A DNA stretch of 64,000 nucleotides, from NCBI RefSeq assembly GCF_000182925.2, contig NC_026502.1:2852001-2916000 (forward strand). The letters run 5' to 3'. Position 1 is the stretch's first letter, and the number at the start of each line of letters is the position of its first letter. The stretch is from Neurospora crassa OR74A. Lineage: Eukaryota > Ascomycota > Sordariomycetes > Sordariales > Sordariaceae. Made by a program: the position numbers and the translations under genes. The notes beneath the pieces are model-generated. The model was not told the origin of the DNA. It did not search any database and saw only the letters and a program-made list of their open reading frames with translations. Of the stretch, positions 38,180-54,937 are shown piece by piece.

Positions 38180-38243
38180 AAGGATAATGAAATGCATGGT
38201 TTAGTTGTGGTAATGTGATTTTTTCAAGGATAATGAAATGCAT
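38180..38243. repeat. Duplicated 18-bp motif in transporter 3' region
   Basis: The same 18 bases (beginning AAGGATAATG) occur at 38180-38197 and 38226-38243, 46 bp apart, between 130 and 200 bp after the stop of the transporter gene and before its AATAAA. They are therefore probably within the 3' UTR. Confidence 0.9.
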
Positions 38244-38314
38244 AGTTATTTGGCAATTGGGGTTTTTCGGAAGGGTCTATGGAATGGACATTGCATTCTT
38301 GATAGCACGCATAC

Positions 38315-38320
38315 AATAAA
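38315..38320 (+). terminator. Candidate polyadenylation signal of transporter gene
   Basis: AATAAA 268 bp after the stop codon of the hexose transporter gene. It is the first such hexamer downstream. Confidence 0.45.
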
Positions 38321-40413
38321 TCTTGATGTGTACGCTTACATCCAAATCCACCGCATCTTGGTCTAACTCGTGATTCCTACGACTCCTTTTAATCCGGAGA
38401 CATCGCCTGGCAACTCACAGTTGCTGCCTGCCCTTGTATTGCACCGGGCGTACTGCTGGCTCTTGGTATCCACTCGCCAAGTGTTCCTCAAAATACCTAC
38501 ACCGCGAGAGCCGACTTGGCGTTTCGCCATTCACCACGGTAAGACACTATTTATCATGTCACCGTCGTTCTTCTTTGCACTCAAGTAAGTATCACGCCGG
38601 GGCATGGATCCAATTCAATTCGCGACTCAGACCGTGGACATAAGGGGTGGATGATTGATCTTGTCAGTCATGCCTGTGAGTGATGATGCTGAAGAGGAGG
38701 AAGGAGGAGAGAGCTGACGTCGACAGTCTGATGGGGGGATTGCTGAGGGGAGGGCTCAGGATTTGAGTTAAATTGGTCGTGTTTGTGAGGTTGGTGATTA
38801 CATTTCTCCAAGGGCAGAAAGGCGGAAGATGTAGCCTGGACATTGCTGTGTCTGTGTAGGGCTATGTGTTTGCAGTGCGTTTGCGAGGTCAATAGCGTGT
38901 TCTTTACCCAAGTAAAGTAGGAGGTAGGCCGGGCTTGCCAAGTGTGGCTGACGATGTTGATGATGCTGGTTGTGGGGTGCCGCGGTGGTAGTTGCTTGGT
39001 GTTTGATACTTGATTTGGGTGTTTACGCTGTCATTTGTCTTCTTGGGATGTATTTTCATCATATAGCCACCTACCACCGGCTTCTTGGAGGGAGTCCTAG
39101 TGTTCGGTCATTGAGGCAAGAAAAAAATACCGAGTCATTGAGTTAGACCTTGTCTGCAAGCCCCCGATGCTCCCCGAAGAAGGACAGAAGGTGGCTTCGA
39201 ACTTGTTCACAAGCTGGATGAGCCGATGGCGTTGATGCTACATCATCTCAAGGGAATCAGTGTCTAGGCCAACGGGCGTGGTGGTTTTTACAATCGGGAG
39301 ATAGCCGGTTTAGCCATTTCTGTCTATGGTCAATGCAGTGGTGAATGGCGTTAGAGACGAGGCCCGATACATACATTCATGGGTTACCAACCAATCAAGA
39401 GACGCGAGTAGAGATGAGCTTTGTTTAGCTACCTCTAGCCTGCGGCTCTACTTGTGAACTTTGATGGGAGCTCCACGTAGGGTGTGATCGCGCGTTCCTC
39501 GTTCACGGATACTCGTTGGGTTGTTATGAGCCGTTTGCAAGAGCTGTCCAGACTCGCGAGCCAGTACGCGTTCAAGCATGACGGATGGTGTGTGGTCACG
39601 AATGGCGAGTGGTCAGGACAAGGGTTCGCGATCAGAAAGGACATAATGAGCGTGCCGTATCATTCATAGGGCTGAAGGCAGCATCGCGGGGAAATGCAAA
39701 TCAGCGGAACGGCGCGAGATCGCGCAATAGGATGGGGGTGGTGGGAGCTTGTTCACTTGGAGGAAAGGTATGGGATGAAGCTACAGCCGGGCAATACCCA
39801 ATGTTTTACTTCCCGTGATTCGTCTTCATATCGTGACATCCTTAGCGATGAGTGGCGCCGAGCATGGCGTGTCAATAGTTCTGACGTTGCAAAGCGCAAA
39901 CAAAGGTGAGGGGTTAGGTAGACACAGAAAAGCGAAAAAAGTATGTTCGACGACTAAACTGGCCAAACTGGTATCCTCGTCGGCGGAGAAAACCGCTACT
40001 CAGATCCAAGAGGAACCAAAGATCGTGCACAAGTAGAACTAATCACTTGTAAGCAGTGAGGTAGTCAAGGCAGTGGTTTTGTTGTGAGACTTGAAGTTGT
40101 GGAAGGGACGGGAAGAATAAAGGAGGGGCATCATCCGCGAATCTGTGGGGAGTAAAGGGTCCGAGTGTGAGAAGTACCGAAAGGGTTTTCTGTATCTTAT
40201 TGGCATCCTCTGTCCGCAAACTATGGCCGAGATTGGCGGACAGTAAGACCTCGGCTACTCAACTTTGGTGTTAGGGTTGAGTTAAGGTACGCCAATAAGG
40301 TACTTATAAGTCCCGGCCCCGGTACTTGACGACATCCTCCACTCCGCTTTCGGAAGCGGGAAGGAGCCTCAAGGGATCCGCTCAATTTTTTGGATGATGC
40401 TTGTCTGGAGAAC

Positions 40414-40420
40414 TGAGTCA
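40414..40420. promoter_or_regulatory. Gcn4/CPC-1 site TGAGTCA upstream of aro-1
   Basis: A perfect match to the palindromic Gcn4-class bZIP site TGA(C/G)TCA, 287 bp before the aro-1 ATG. In Neurospora the Gcn4 counterpart CPC-1 drives cross-pathway control, raising amino acid biosynthetic genes on starvation, and aromatic synthesis genes are among those controlled in fungi. The site's sequence and place fit; binding is inferred. Confidence 0.65.
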
Positions 40421-40631
40421 CGGCGAACCAGCACAGCACAGCACAGCTTCTCTCTCTGCCGTGTTGTCTTTTTCCCCTCACCACCAAAGACAAAGCTCCT
40501 GTATGCGGGAGGCGTGTTGATACATCCTTTACACACACATCCCATCTCCCACTCTCAAACACCCAGTGATTGCCCCACCGTCCCGCAAGGTGGCCGCCAT
40601 ACACCTTGGCTTTATGCGGCTCTCAATCTAA

Positions 40632-45462
<4,831 letters not shown>

Positions 45463-46699
45463 AGTATGGATTACGTTGTTAGGTGGTGAAGGAGATGGTT
45501 GAGTAGGAGTTAGCCTAGTCTTCTAGGATGTGTTTCATTTCTTTCTGTTCACATTGTGCCGGCAAGTACTTGCGGCACTCAAAAGTTATGTCGGGAATTT
45601 ACTTGTTATAGTATTCAGGTCCAAATAACATCAATATGGCTAATGATGTGCTTACGGAGCTTACGTGAAGACATTTACTGCGGACTTATCCCCTATCTTT
45701 GTGATTCCTCATCCAAAAGACTTGGTATATCAACTCACCTCCTTCTATGAACACAAGGACGGCGGCATTAGCAGTACAGCTGATCTAATACCTTGCTCTT
45801 CCTTTGTGTATCTATCTGGGTAAAACTACAATGTAATCACTGCCTCTTAGAAAACAACTTGGGTATTTTTGTCAAGTGCTCATGGTTCCTACCTACGGTG
45901 CTTGTCCCCACTCGGTAAACGTTGTGTTGTAATAGGTTGTTATGAATGTTCGATGTGTGTCGTTGTGGTTGGTGATGGCACCTAGATACATAGGTAGGCA
46001 ATGGTCGTGGAAGGATGGATAGATGGATGGATGGAAACCTGCAAAGTAACGGTGTTGATACTACAGAAGGTGTTCGCTGCATACATACCACCCCATCCCC
46101 CCCCCTTCTAAAGGATACATCGTTGGTGGGGAATTTGGGGGGTTTTACGAGATTCATCAGGTGCGTATGTAGTAGTGTAGTGTAGTGGAATGTGTTGGTA
46201 ATGACCTAGGTTAAGGGGGGTTGGTTGCCAGGTAGGTACATACACTAGTGCAGAGACATACAACACTGAGTGACGAGGGGGAACAAGAACCTCACTCACA
46301 GAGGGCAGAAAGTTCGATTGGTAAAGTGATAAGTATGTAGCAGTAGCAGTAGCAGCAACCGTTCGTGTAGACAATCGTTCGAGTCCAATCACCATTACAT
46401 AACATGGGAATCCTCCAAACAACTGACATCCTTGAACGTCGTATGCATGGAAGCCTTCTAGAAAAAAAAAAGAACAAAAAACAAGAAACCCGAAGCTGAA
46501 TAGATTAAAACTAGATTAACCGTACCAAACTTTTTCACCGTTTCTTTCCTTAGCTATTGGTTGATGTTGCAGTAGTAGTAGTGCGATGTAGTATTAGTAT
46601 GTAGTAGTAGCAGCAGTAGCCTGGCTTCTAGAAAACATACAGAAGCGAGCGCAACTACGACGCTGCTCTGATCCCTCGCTTCTTTTTTTTTTCTCTTTT

Positions 46700-46721
46700 G
46701 GGGGGGGGGGGGGGGGGGGGG
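46700..46721. repeat. Poly(G) run, 22 bp
   Basis: An uninterrupted run of 22 G preceded by a T-rich tract. Runs of G this long are rare in genomes and could form G-quadruplex DNA; the length is also prone to sequencing error. Confidence 0.95.
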
Positions 46722-47267
46722 AGGTTCACACGCGGATCGCCTTACACCGTACGGGATGTCCGAACCAGTCTGGTCTCGTGCTTGGAACGACATATGTCCT
46801 GTGATGTGATATGTAACCGGTAAGACAAAAAAAAAAGAGTGATTGATGTCGGAGGTTGAATCGGCAGGTACCTAACCTATCTCGAGTAAGTAACTTGCTC
46901 TGAACAAATGCTTAAGCAGGGGTGCGGCTAAGAACCTGGAAGTTTTGATACACATTACGACGACACGACACGACACAACACCACAAGATATCGGATGCAG
47001 CAGAGGCTTACGTTGCTTACTTCAAAGGTTGTGGGGCTGGCCCCCCAAAGGTACAATTGTCTGTGGTGCCCTTTCCCGATTGACAACGAGGGTGTTTTGT
47101 CTGATTGCTAGGTAATGTGGATCTGTCTATGCCTGTGGGAGTTTCGGATATAGGAGGGGAAGAAAAGAGAAAGGAACCAAGGTTGATTTTCAGCTGTAGG
47201 ATGGGAAATGAACGCGATGGACTAGAACAAAGGGTTTAGTAACTCAAGGCCAGCGAGGAAGGTAAAC

Positions 47268-47270
<3 letters not shown>

Positions 47271-47318
<48 letters not shown>
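47271..47318. repeat. Poly(A) run, 48 bp
   Basis: An uninterrupted run of 48 A, almost the same length as the run at 1640-1688. No retroelement body or flanking duplication was recognised. Confidence 0.95.
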
Positions 47319-47320
<2 letters not shown>

Positions 47321-50300
47321 CACCTCAAGAATACCCTACTTGGGAGGGAGTTGCTTTCCAGAATGGACAAGTACCACTTTAAATTCCAGTAACACTGATG
47401 TGTAGAGTACCTTGATTAGCCAGTGCCTCACAGGGAGCTTAACACTCCTCGGCCCACGTTTCTTGAAGCAGTATTGTGTTCCGATTTTGATGGACAGGAA
47501 CGAAGCAAAAAGCATGAACACAATGTCCCAAAGCCAAAGGACCAAACAGCCACGCTTCAAGTCAGTTGCTTCGGAATTTCCCTTAGCTGCCTTGCGTGGA
47601 TGTAGGTACATAGGTAGGTAGTCTTGACCTTTAGTTCTCTCCTGCAAGGGACAAACAACCTACTACCATACTACCTTACCTAGGTACCTGTCGACTCATA
47701 CATCGCAGCAATATAAGGCAAAGAAAACATGGTGCAAAAGAGCCACACTTACCTACCTGCTTTCCAATTACGAATAGAGCGACTCGGTAGGATACCCACA
47801 TCCAGACATATCTTGCGTTGTCTTCTTTTTCGCCACGGTGCAAGGTACGCCAACTCGCTTCAGGCTTCCTAGTAATAAGCGCGGGGGGTTGTTCCCCTGG
47901 TTCTTTGGATCTTGGTTAGTCCCATTTTCTCTGTCAACCAGAGATGGAAAGTCGGAAAGGATTGCCATGTGGAGATAATGTTTGCCGGTGGCTACCTAAC
48001 CGAAACCCTCCGAATCAAGATATATACTTCGTTCGCGCTTGAGTGAGCTAGAAAAGTAGGTGGGTATGCAGGTATGTACGTACTTCCCAAGCAGGTAGTT
48101 CGCATCGGCGGTTGAGAACTTGTGAGAATTATAGGTTTCGACGGTGGTTCGTGTGACACGCCTCGTCTTGTCCAAGGTCAGGCTATGAGGGAGGTACCTT
48201 GGAGATATAGGTGGTATGACAGGGCACAGAGTCTGTCGAGGAGAAGTGGCATGCATGAGCAGTGTTGGTGGCTATAGGTAGTTCGTCTTCGGTGTATGGG
48301 AATGAAAAGGTTGCTCTTATGGGGCGATATCTCGCTATCATGGAAGGAGCCTTTCATGATACCCATTGGTGGTTGTTCTTGTGTAGTTGTGTTGTCTTAC
48401 TACGGTAAATAGAAGTAGTGCAAGCAGGGTATGGGTAACTTGCTTTGAAATCGCCTTTGAACCAGGTCGGAACGAACCGCTCGCTGAATGACAGATAATC
48501 AGGTAGAGATGTAAAATTCTCGTCCTACCGAGCTTCATCCGGGAGTCGAGAGATTCTACCTTCCAGAGGAGGAAAGAGCCAGTAGACAAAAAAAAACCAA
48601 AACCAGATAAAAGCAGGCTAACTTAAACCGAGCCGACTTTGCACAAGGCGGGAGTAGGTGGATATCGTTGAGGGGTTGTTCTCCTAACAAGCTGTTGTCT
48701 GGGTGTCAATAACCTTCCGAAAACATGACACAAAAGCGTCGAGACATATGCAGAGACATGAGCTGGTTAGAAGCAACCGGCTAACCAAAGGAAGGAGAGA
48801 GAAGGGGAGGGGGGGGAATAGGGAAAACCAAAGGATATCTGTCTTTAACAAGCGGACATGACAACCTCCATTGGGATCATTGCAATGCACCCATACAGCT
48901 GAAATATATCTGATACTCATCTACCAGCCATGTGTTTCACCTTTGAAGATCACCTTGGATATTAGTAGAGAGCTGCTGGTAAATGGGACGATAGGGCCAG
49001 GAGGGAAGATAAATGATAAGAGGGGAACAAAGAGACTGTAGAGGAACGGAGGAGGCTGAGCTCAAGAGCTGAAGTGGGAAAAGGTTATCGCCTCAGCCCA
49101 GCTGCAAGGTACCCGCTCGCAGCCTGCTCTCGCCAGGTTCCGAGTTACATGGAGGGCACTGCAGTGTAATGTAGGTAGGTTTTTTTTGAAGATGCTACAC
49201 GACTGACCCAAAAGGATTGCTTGCATATACATATGGGGGCCATGTAGTTTCATGATCAGTAATCATAACTATGCTGGAGAAAGAGTCTCGATATCCGGGG
49301 TATGATGCAATGCAACGGGTAGGCTGGGAAACTCGCGGTGATAACTAGAGTTGAAGCAACAGACATAATGCTGGGGGCTGGAGTCTGATGTTATCAACGA
49401 CCGGCTGATGGGGGCTGAAGGGAAGTGGAAGTGTGGCTGTGTGTGTGAGAATTCGCTTTCTTCGTTGTCCACGAGTGTTCTCGACTTTATTATTGACTCG
49501 GTCAAAAAAAACCAAAAAAAAAAAGAAAAAAGAAATATGTGAAGTTGATGACAAGGAAAGAGAAGAGACAGCTTGTAATGATTAGTAAAGAGAAAACACC
49601 GGTACGCTACAGAACCACTCAGGGCTCAGTGTTACCTAGCAGTCAGCCAGTGTGTGTGACCTCGTCGCCCACTATAGTATAGAGCTTTACCTCTAGCCTG
49701 CTGCTAGATGTTGACGTTGCCAACTTTGTGTAAATAGGAACGAGCTCGAAATACGACCCGTTCGTACAAAGTGTCTTGACGGTTCACGGAGCTTGGACGA
49801 GATGGACACTGCCACCTGATTTGCCCTCGTTCAATCTGCCAAATGGCCAACGAAACGACTGAGGTATATTGCGTCAGCTCTATAATGGAAACATGCTGCC
49901 GAACGTTTCAGCAGCAGCCTCACAGAATTAAATACCTAGGTGCTGTGATGTTGCATGCAGTGCTCCCATGCTGCCAATGGTGTCGTTGGGTGGTGTTATT
50001 CTGGGGATATGGCCCGCTAATCTGCAGCCACCATTTTCCACTTCGGTTACTGCTAACGTCAGGTAATCGAATCATGGAGGACTCTGTCTTTGTTGTATCG
50101 GCTTTTTGAGATACAGCCAGATGTTTGATATGATTCGTCTCGGCCTCAGGCGAATCACGTTTGTCCACTGTGAAGAGCGATAAGCTCGGTGAACGGACAA
50201 GACGAAAGGGAATCTGATGTCACCTGCGGCAGTCAGCTACAACATCAAGGTTGATTGGTCCGGGGTTCGAGATGCAGCCACGGGACCTCCGAAGCGTCGG

Positions 50301-50868
50301 AAAGCTTTGATACAACTCTACTACTCCCTCCATCTCATCTGCCGACGAATTACTGATGATTTCTGTCCACGTTGGGAGCGGTTCGGTTAGTTCGATAGTG
50401 AGCAAGATAAGAGTGTCCTGAAGACTGGTCAAATACCTAACATGGCGTTCTAGCGTTCTCTGGGTCTCTCGGCTCATCTTTGCACTAGGATTTAAGGTGC
50501 TGAGGCGCAAGAGAGGAAGAGGCACAGCCGAATGGTGTCATGGCCCGTTGACGATCGGATTTCCGCAAGGTCGCAGAACGCCATTTGTGCCAAGTTGTGT
50601 CGCTTTGTCTCTGAAACTTGACCTTTATTGGCCCAAATTTGGGGTTTAGCGAGGTAGTTTTCGTACGAGACGTTGTCAAGAAACAAGTACATAGGTAGGG
50701 GCCCAACAACATCAAAGCGTGGGGGGGTGAGAGCTCGCTAGCAGCCCATCCCTTTAACTGCTCAAATGTATCATTTTTGCCAAGACTGGGGAAGACTTAC
50801 GGTACTTAGCGACTTCTTGATACCGCCAAACACACGCTAGCCAGCATATCCATACAATCGATCGACGA

Positions 50869-52376
50869 TGTTAATTGTGTCGTTTTTACTAGTAAAATCA
50901 GCGATTCTATATAATATATCAAGGTATAAAACAAATTTACTAAATTAATTTATTGAAAGCAAGTATCGCCAAATCTTTTACCATAGTATTAAAGTCTTTT
51001 TAAAAATAGATATTTTACTAATTTTAAACTCATCTCCCAATAAAGCGGCGCCAGCCCAACCCGTACCAACCCAACCCGCGCCAACCCAGCCCGCACTAGT
51101 TCGCCTAGCGAATCCCCCCAACCCCGCAAATCTCTTACCCTTACGTATCCTCTTCCTCCTTAGCGAGCTAGAGCCAAATACTAATAATAATAAGGGTAAT
51201 TATATACCCGACTCTAAAGACGAATGTAAGTATAATAATGAGGACTGCGACGAGGGTAATCCTAGGCCGCCCAGCAACGAGCTCCCAATCCTCCCTAGGC
51301 CTAAACTTTAGACCCAGCGAAATATCTACTAGTTAATAGGTAAATTCCCTAATAATATACCCAATAATCTATTGGCCGCTATCGATTACGAACTTCGCAA
51401 CCTTTAAATTAACCTTATCGATTTCAAATTTTTTCCTTTTAATATAGTCCGTAGTAATAGTAGTATATTTATTTACTAAATCCCCTACACTCCTATTACT
51501 ATATTATTAATATTTTACGAATTCTTCCCCCTTCGTATAGTAGAGCAGTAGGTAGTATAGACCAACCTTCGTAAAATCTTACTACCGGGCGAGGATAACC
51601 CCTTCTCGCGTAAGAAGTGTTAGTACCCTACTTACGCCGCAGAGCTTTACGTACTATTCGCTATTATACTATATATTAATTTCTATATAGAAGTAAACTT
51701 CCGTTCGTACTAGTAAGAGAAGGAGGGTTGCCCGCACTACCTAATCCGACAATAAATACCTTTATTTCGGTTCGAGGCGCTTTTACGGCGATTTTGTATA
51801 TAGGACCCCTCTTAAGATAATGCTAACGACCTCGATTTGTAGGATAAGATTCGTAATTAGGATTAATACGCGTAGAAGGTCTACTTTAAAATACGGACCC
51901 TACCGTAAAATATTACTATTAATAAAAAGATAGTAAAGTATATTAGTAGAAGTAAGGTAACGGTTTATATCCCTAACAAACTAATACCGCGGGGTATTAA
52001 AGTATAAATCGCTATATTTAATAGCTACTTTTTCAATTAGAAGTAGTATAATAACTTGAAGGGTATTATCGGTTTAAATAAATATATATAGCAATTTATA
52101 CTAAAATCTGTTTATCTATTAATTTACTAATTGTAATTATTAGGGTGATCTTGCGCCGACTCAGGGAATAGTAGTAAAGTTAATAACCTTACTACTTAAA
52201 CCCCCGCGCCAATTAATATACTATACTTTTACTAACAACCTCTTTACTATACTCGTACTCGCTCGCCACCTTCGTTCTAAGAACATCGCACTCACTAGTA
52301 CAATACGCTCCAACCGTACAATACCGCAATTCGCGAAGCTTCGAACCGATAACGATAAGAAAGAGAAGGTACCTAA
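50869..52376 (+). repeat. RIP-mutated repeat with remnant of a proline-rich coding region
   Basis: From about 50868 the DNA becomes AT-rich with all frames closed by stops. At 51051-51095 three 15-bp units in tandem (CCAACCCAACCCGCG type) would encode Pro-Ala/Thr-Gln-Pro repeats in a plus-strand frame; that frame then stays open for about 85 codons through a stretch rich in Asn, Asp and Glu codons (about 51170-51300) before stops appear. It was probably a coding region of a mobile or duplicated sequence, now broken. I do not recognise the family. Confidence 0.55.
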
Positions 52377-52649
52377 TGCGGGAGCATCGCATATATAATT
52401 AAATCAATTAACTAGAGTAGACTAGGCATAGCTGTAAGCTATACCCACCCCCGATGGAGGCACTAGCATTCCCAGGCACGTATCTTAGCACGTACCCGGC
52501 TGCCCAGTCGCTAGACTTATAAATTAGTTGCGGACCAGCGATAAGATAAGGGAATTCCCATAAAGGGATTCCTGCGTAGGGCGGCCTTCGGCTACGCCTT
52601 TCTTCCTCTATTATTATCTTCTTCTTCTTTAATATTACAAATTACAACA
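52377..52649. repeat. Possible LTR of the outer retroelement
   Basis: About 273 bp that starts TG and ends CA, is richer in G and C than its surroundings, and lies just before the leader and gag of the plus-strand element. These are the features of an LTR, but the partner copy lies outside the window, no primer binding site is clear after it, and the boundaries are chosen by eye. Confidence 0.3.
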
Positions 52650-52778
52650 AACATCGTAGTATTATTCTATTAAATAGTAGCTGCAACTCAAAAGTTATAA
52701 TAACTATCGCAAATAATATACTCCTCGTACCCTCATTCTAGTAAATTCACTAATTATTTATTTCGCAAACTTACCAGT

Positions 52779-52935
52779 CCAATCGAACGATCTTCCATTA
52801 TAAATAGTAACATTAGTCCTACAATTACCCTTTTATTTTAGAATAAATCGCCAATTATCTATTTTATAATCCTAAATAATCCAACTAAACGATTATCCGT
52901 TGCGGATAGTAGCATTAATCCTACAATTATACAAT
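52779..52935. repeat. Two diverged copies of a ~50-bp sequence, 102 bp apart
   Basis: The segment starting CCAATCGAACGAT at 52779 recurs as CCAACTAAACGAT at 52881; both run on to a shared end (TCCTACAATTA). Most differences are transitions, as expected if a tandem duplication in the element leader was later hit by RIP. Confidence 0.6.
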
Positions 52936-53458
52936 CTATTAATCGTATATTGTCTAAATAGTATTATAACGATTACCCTCCGCTTCCTTACCTTATACTA
53001 TTGCATTCGCATCGGTTCGCATCGAACGAATATATTAAAACCTCCGCACTACCCCAATCCGAACTTCTTTAAACCTCGACGCAATAAGTTACCTACAATT
53101 TACTTATCTTTTAAATAATTATCGCTTCCTCCCCTCTTTAGAACCATCGGTCGTTTATATAAAATACTATTAATAATAAACCCCAATCTCTTTATTTATC
53201 TCCCTTACTATTACTCAAATATACCCTAATTATAAGCAAAATAAACTTCTACTAATAATTTAATCGGCAATATTTATTATAATTAGTAAAGACCCCCCCG
53301 ACTAAGCGATTATTTATCGCTCGCCTTACAAATTATCGGTACCTATAATTTATAATATTAAATACTTAAGTAATTAATTTATATTACCTCAATATTGATC
53401 CAATAACCCTATATACAACATTACCCAAATTCGCGCTTCTACTCAATACAATACTAAT

Positions 53459-54228
53459 CAATCGCAGCCCAAGCCCGGCATTGTTAGCACAATCATCTCT
53501 AGCATTGCAAATACTCTCTCTCCTTTAAAATCTTATCGGCCTTTAATTATCAACCCGCCCAAAACCCTTATACTTCCTAAGGCTTCCCCTTAAAAAAGGT
53601 CTTCGCCCCGCAATAATCGAAATACTACTACCGCTAGCCGTAGTAATAATTTAAATTCTAGCAGCGATAATAAAATCCCTAAGTATATTAATAACCGGAA
53701 GGTCTAGAAGCGCCTAAATTATATAAACGCTATAATTAAATATTTAAATATAAATATATACTAAATAAAGAACGAGATTTATAAATAATTCTAAAAGAAT
53801 TCCGCCGCCGCCGACGTTAGAGAAGTCCGTATTAACAATTTTACTACTTAAATTAATAACCTCGAAATTAATATAATAACTAACTATTAAAAACTATTAA
53901 CTGCCTTCGCCTCGCGACCCAAATCGCCCAAAGGTAAAGAGAAAGTTGTAAATAAAGACGAATAAATATCTAAACGCTTCCTTAATAACCTATTAGACTA
54001 ATCTAATATTACAACTATCTATTATAGTAGGACGGCCTTAGTACATCCAAATTTAATTAATTTCAATAATAGCGAAGGCCCCTCAACTAAATACTAAAAG
54101 CCGGCTATTAAGGAAACCAACGAAGGTTCTTATATTAATATCCTATATAATTTACATTAAAATCCTCACATTCGAAAGGTTATCCTAACTTTTATTAGGC
54201 AAATCCCTATTCAATTCTATACTACCTA
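53459..54228 (+). pseudogene. Broken gag, left part, of the outer element
   Basis: A plus-strand frame with interspersed stops that opens with a Pro/Ala-rich stretch and then reads Ser/Asn/Arg- and Lys-rich segments typical of a fungal Gypsy gag N-terminus. It is cut at 54228 by the inner element. No clear start codon remains. Confidence 0.45.
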
Positions 54229-54479
54229 TGAGAGCACGTAACGGGCGAGGCAATGCTGCAGCGTTGTTAACGTTTAATATAGAATTTATGACTAAAGAGT
54301 AAAATAAAAGGTAAGAGTTGTATACGTAGCTCGGGCTGGGAAATATATTCCCAGAGCCGGACCCGCTGTAGCCTACTCTTCCTTATTTAATTTATAACTA
54401 ATTACATTAATTGTATTTATGCAATACATCCCTGTGTAGTGCCCTGTTAAGGTATGAACCGTCTGGTTGGGCTATAACA
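54229..54479 (-). repeat. 3' LTR of the inner element
   Basis: 251 bp, bounded TG...CA, matching the copy at 61136-61386 along its whole length without gaps. By hand I count about 28 differences, all transitions. On the minus strand a run of nine G in a purine tract lies directly before it (54480-54495), as expected for a polypurine tract before a 3' LTR, which sets the element's direction. Confidence 0.92.
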
Positions 54480-54495
54480 TTACCCCCCCCCTCAA
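54480..54495 (-). other. Polypurine tract of the inner element
   Basis: On the minus strand a purine run with nine consecutive G ends two bases before the TGTTATAG start of the 3' LTR. This is the usual primer site for plus-strand DNA synthesis in LTR elements. Confidence 0.7.
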
Positions 54496-54937
54496 AGAAG
54501 ATTCTGCCCTTAGAATCTTATTAGGAAAGAAAAAAGGTAAAAAAGAAACGACCCTGTTGTGGTTCGAACTTGTAGTCTTGCGATCGCTTTCTAGGTAGAG
54601 GAGGGATACCTTTGGGGTGGCCTATATTATAGCTTTGGGGCCCTTAATCCCGCTACTATACTATTGGACTAATTCTACGAATTGTTTACTTATTAAAAGA
54701 TATTGTCTTTTAATTACTTATAAGTCGATCCGTAGCCCTTCTTCCCTACTTGCGCAGTCGGTTTAATCTCCTTAATACCCTGCTTAGCGTACTGTTTTCT
54801 GTTGGTAGATTATTCTTTTTATAATTATCTAATATTAAATCCTTTATTTGTACGCCCTTTTAGATTCGGAGCCGCTTTAGAGGATTAGGTTTATTTAGGT
54901 TTATATTATAGAAGGCTTTAAATACGTTGGGTAAATT

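Larger units (their letters stand above)
45463..50868. other. Intergenic region between aro-1 and the RIP-mutated block
   Basis: About 5.4 kb of normal composition without a convincing gene; ORFs reach at most 106 codons and none resembles a family. It is rich in simple sequence: GGAT repeats (about 46010-46033), CAGTAG-type triplets (46335-46358), 22 G (46700-46721), an ACGAC array (about 46958-46980), 48 A (47271-47318) and many copies of GTAGGTA-like motifs. Composition changes sharply near 50868. Confidence 0.55.

Noticed and set aside
52900-53118. 72-codon plus-strand ORF in the outer element leader
   Set aside because: Chance ORF in AT-rich DNA upstream of gag, with no likeness to element proteins.
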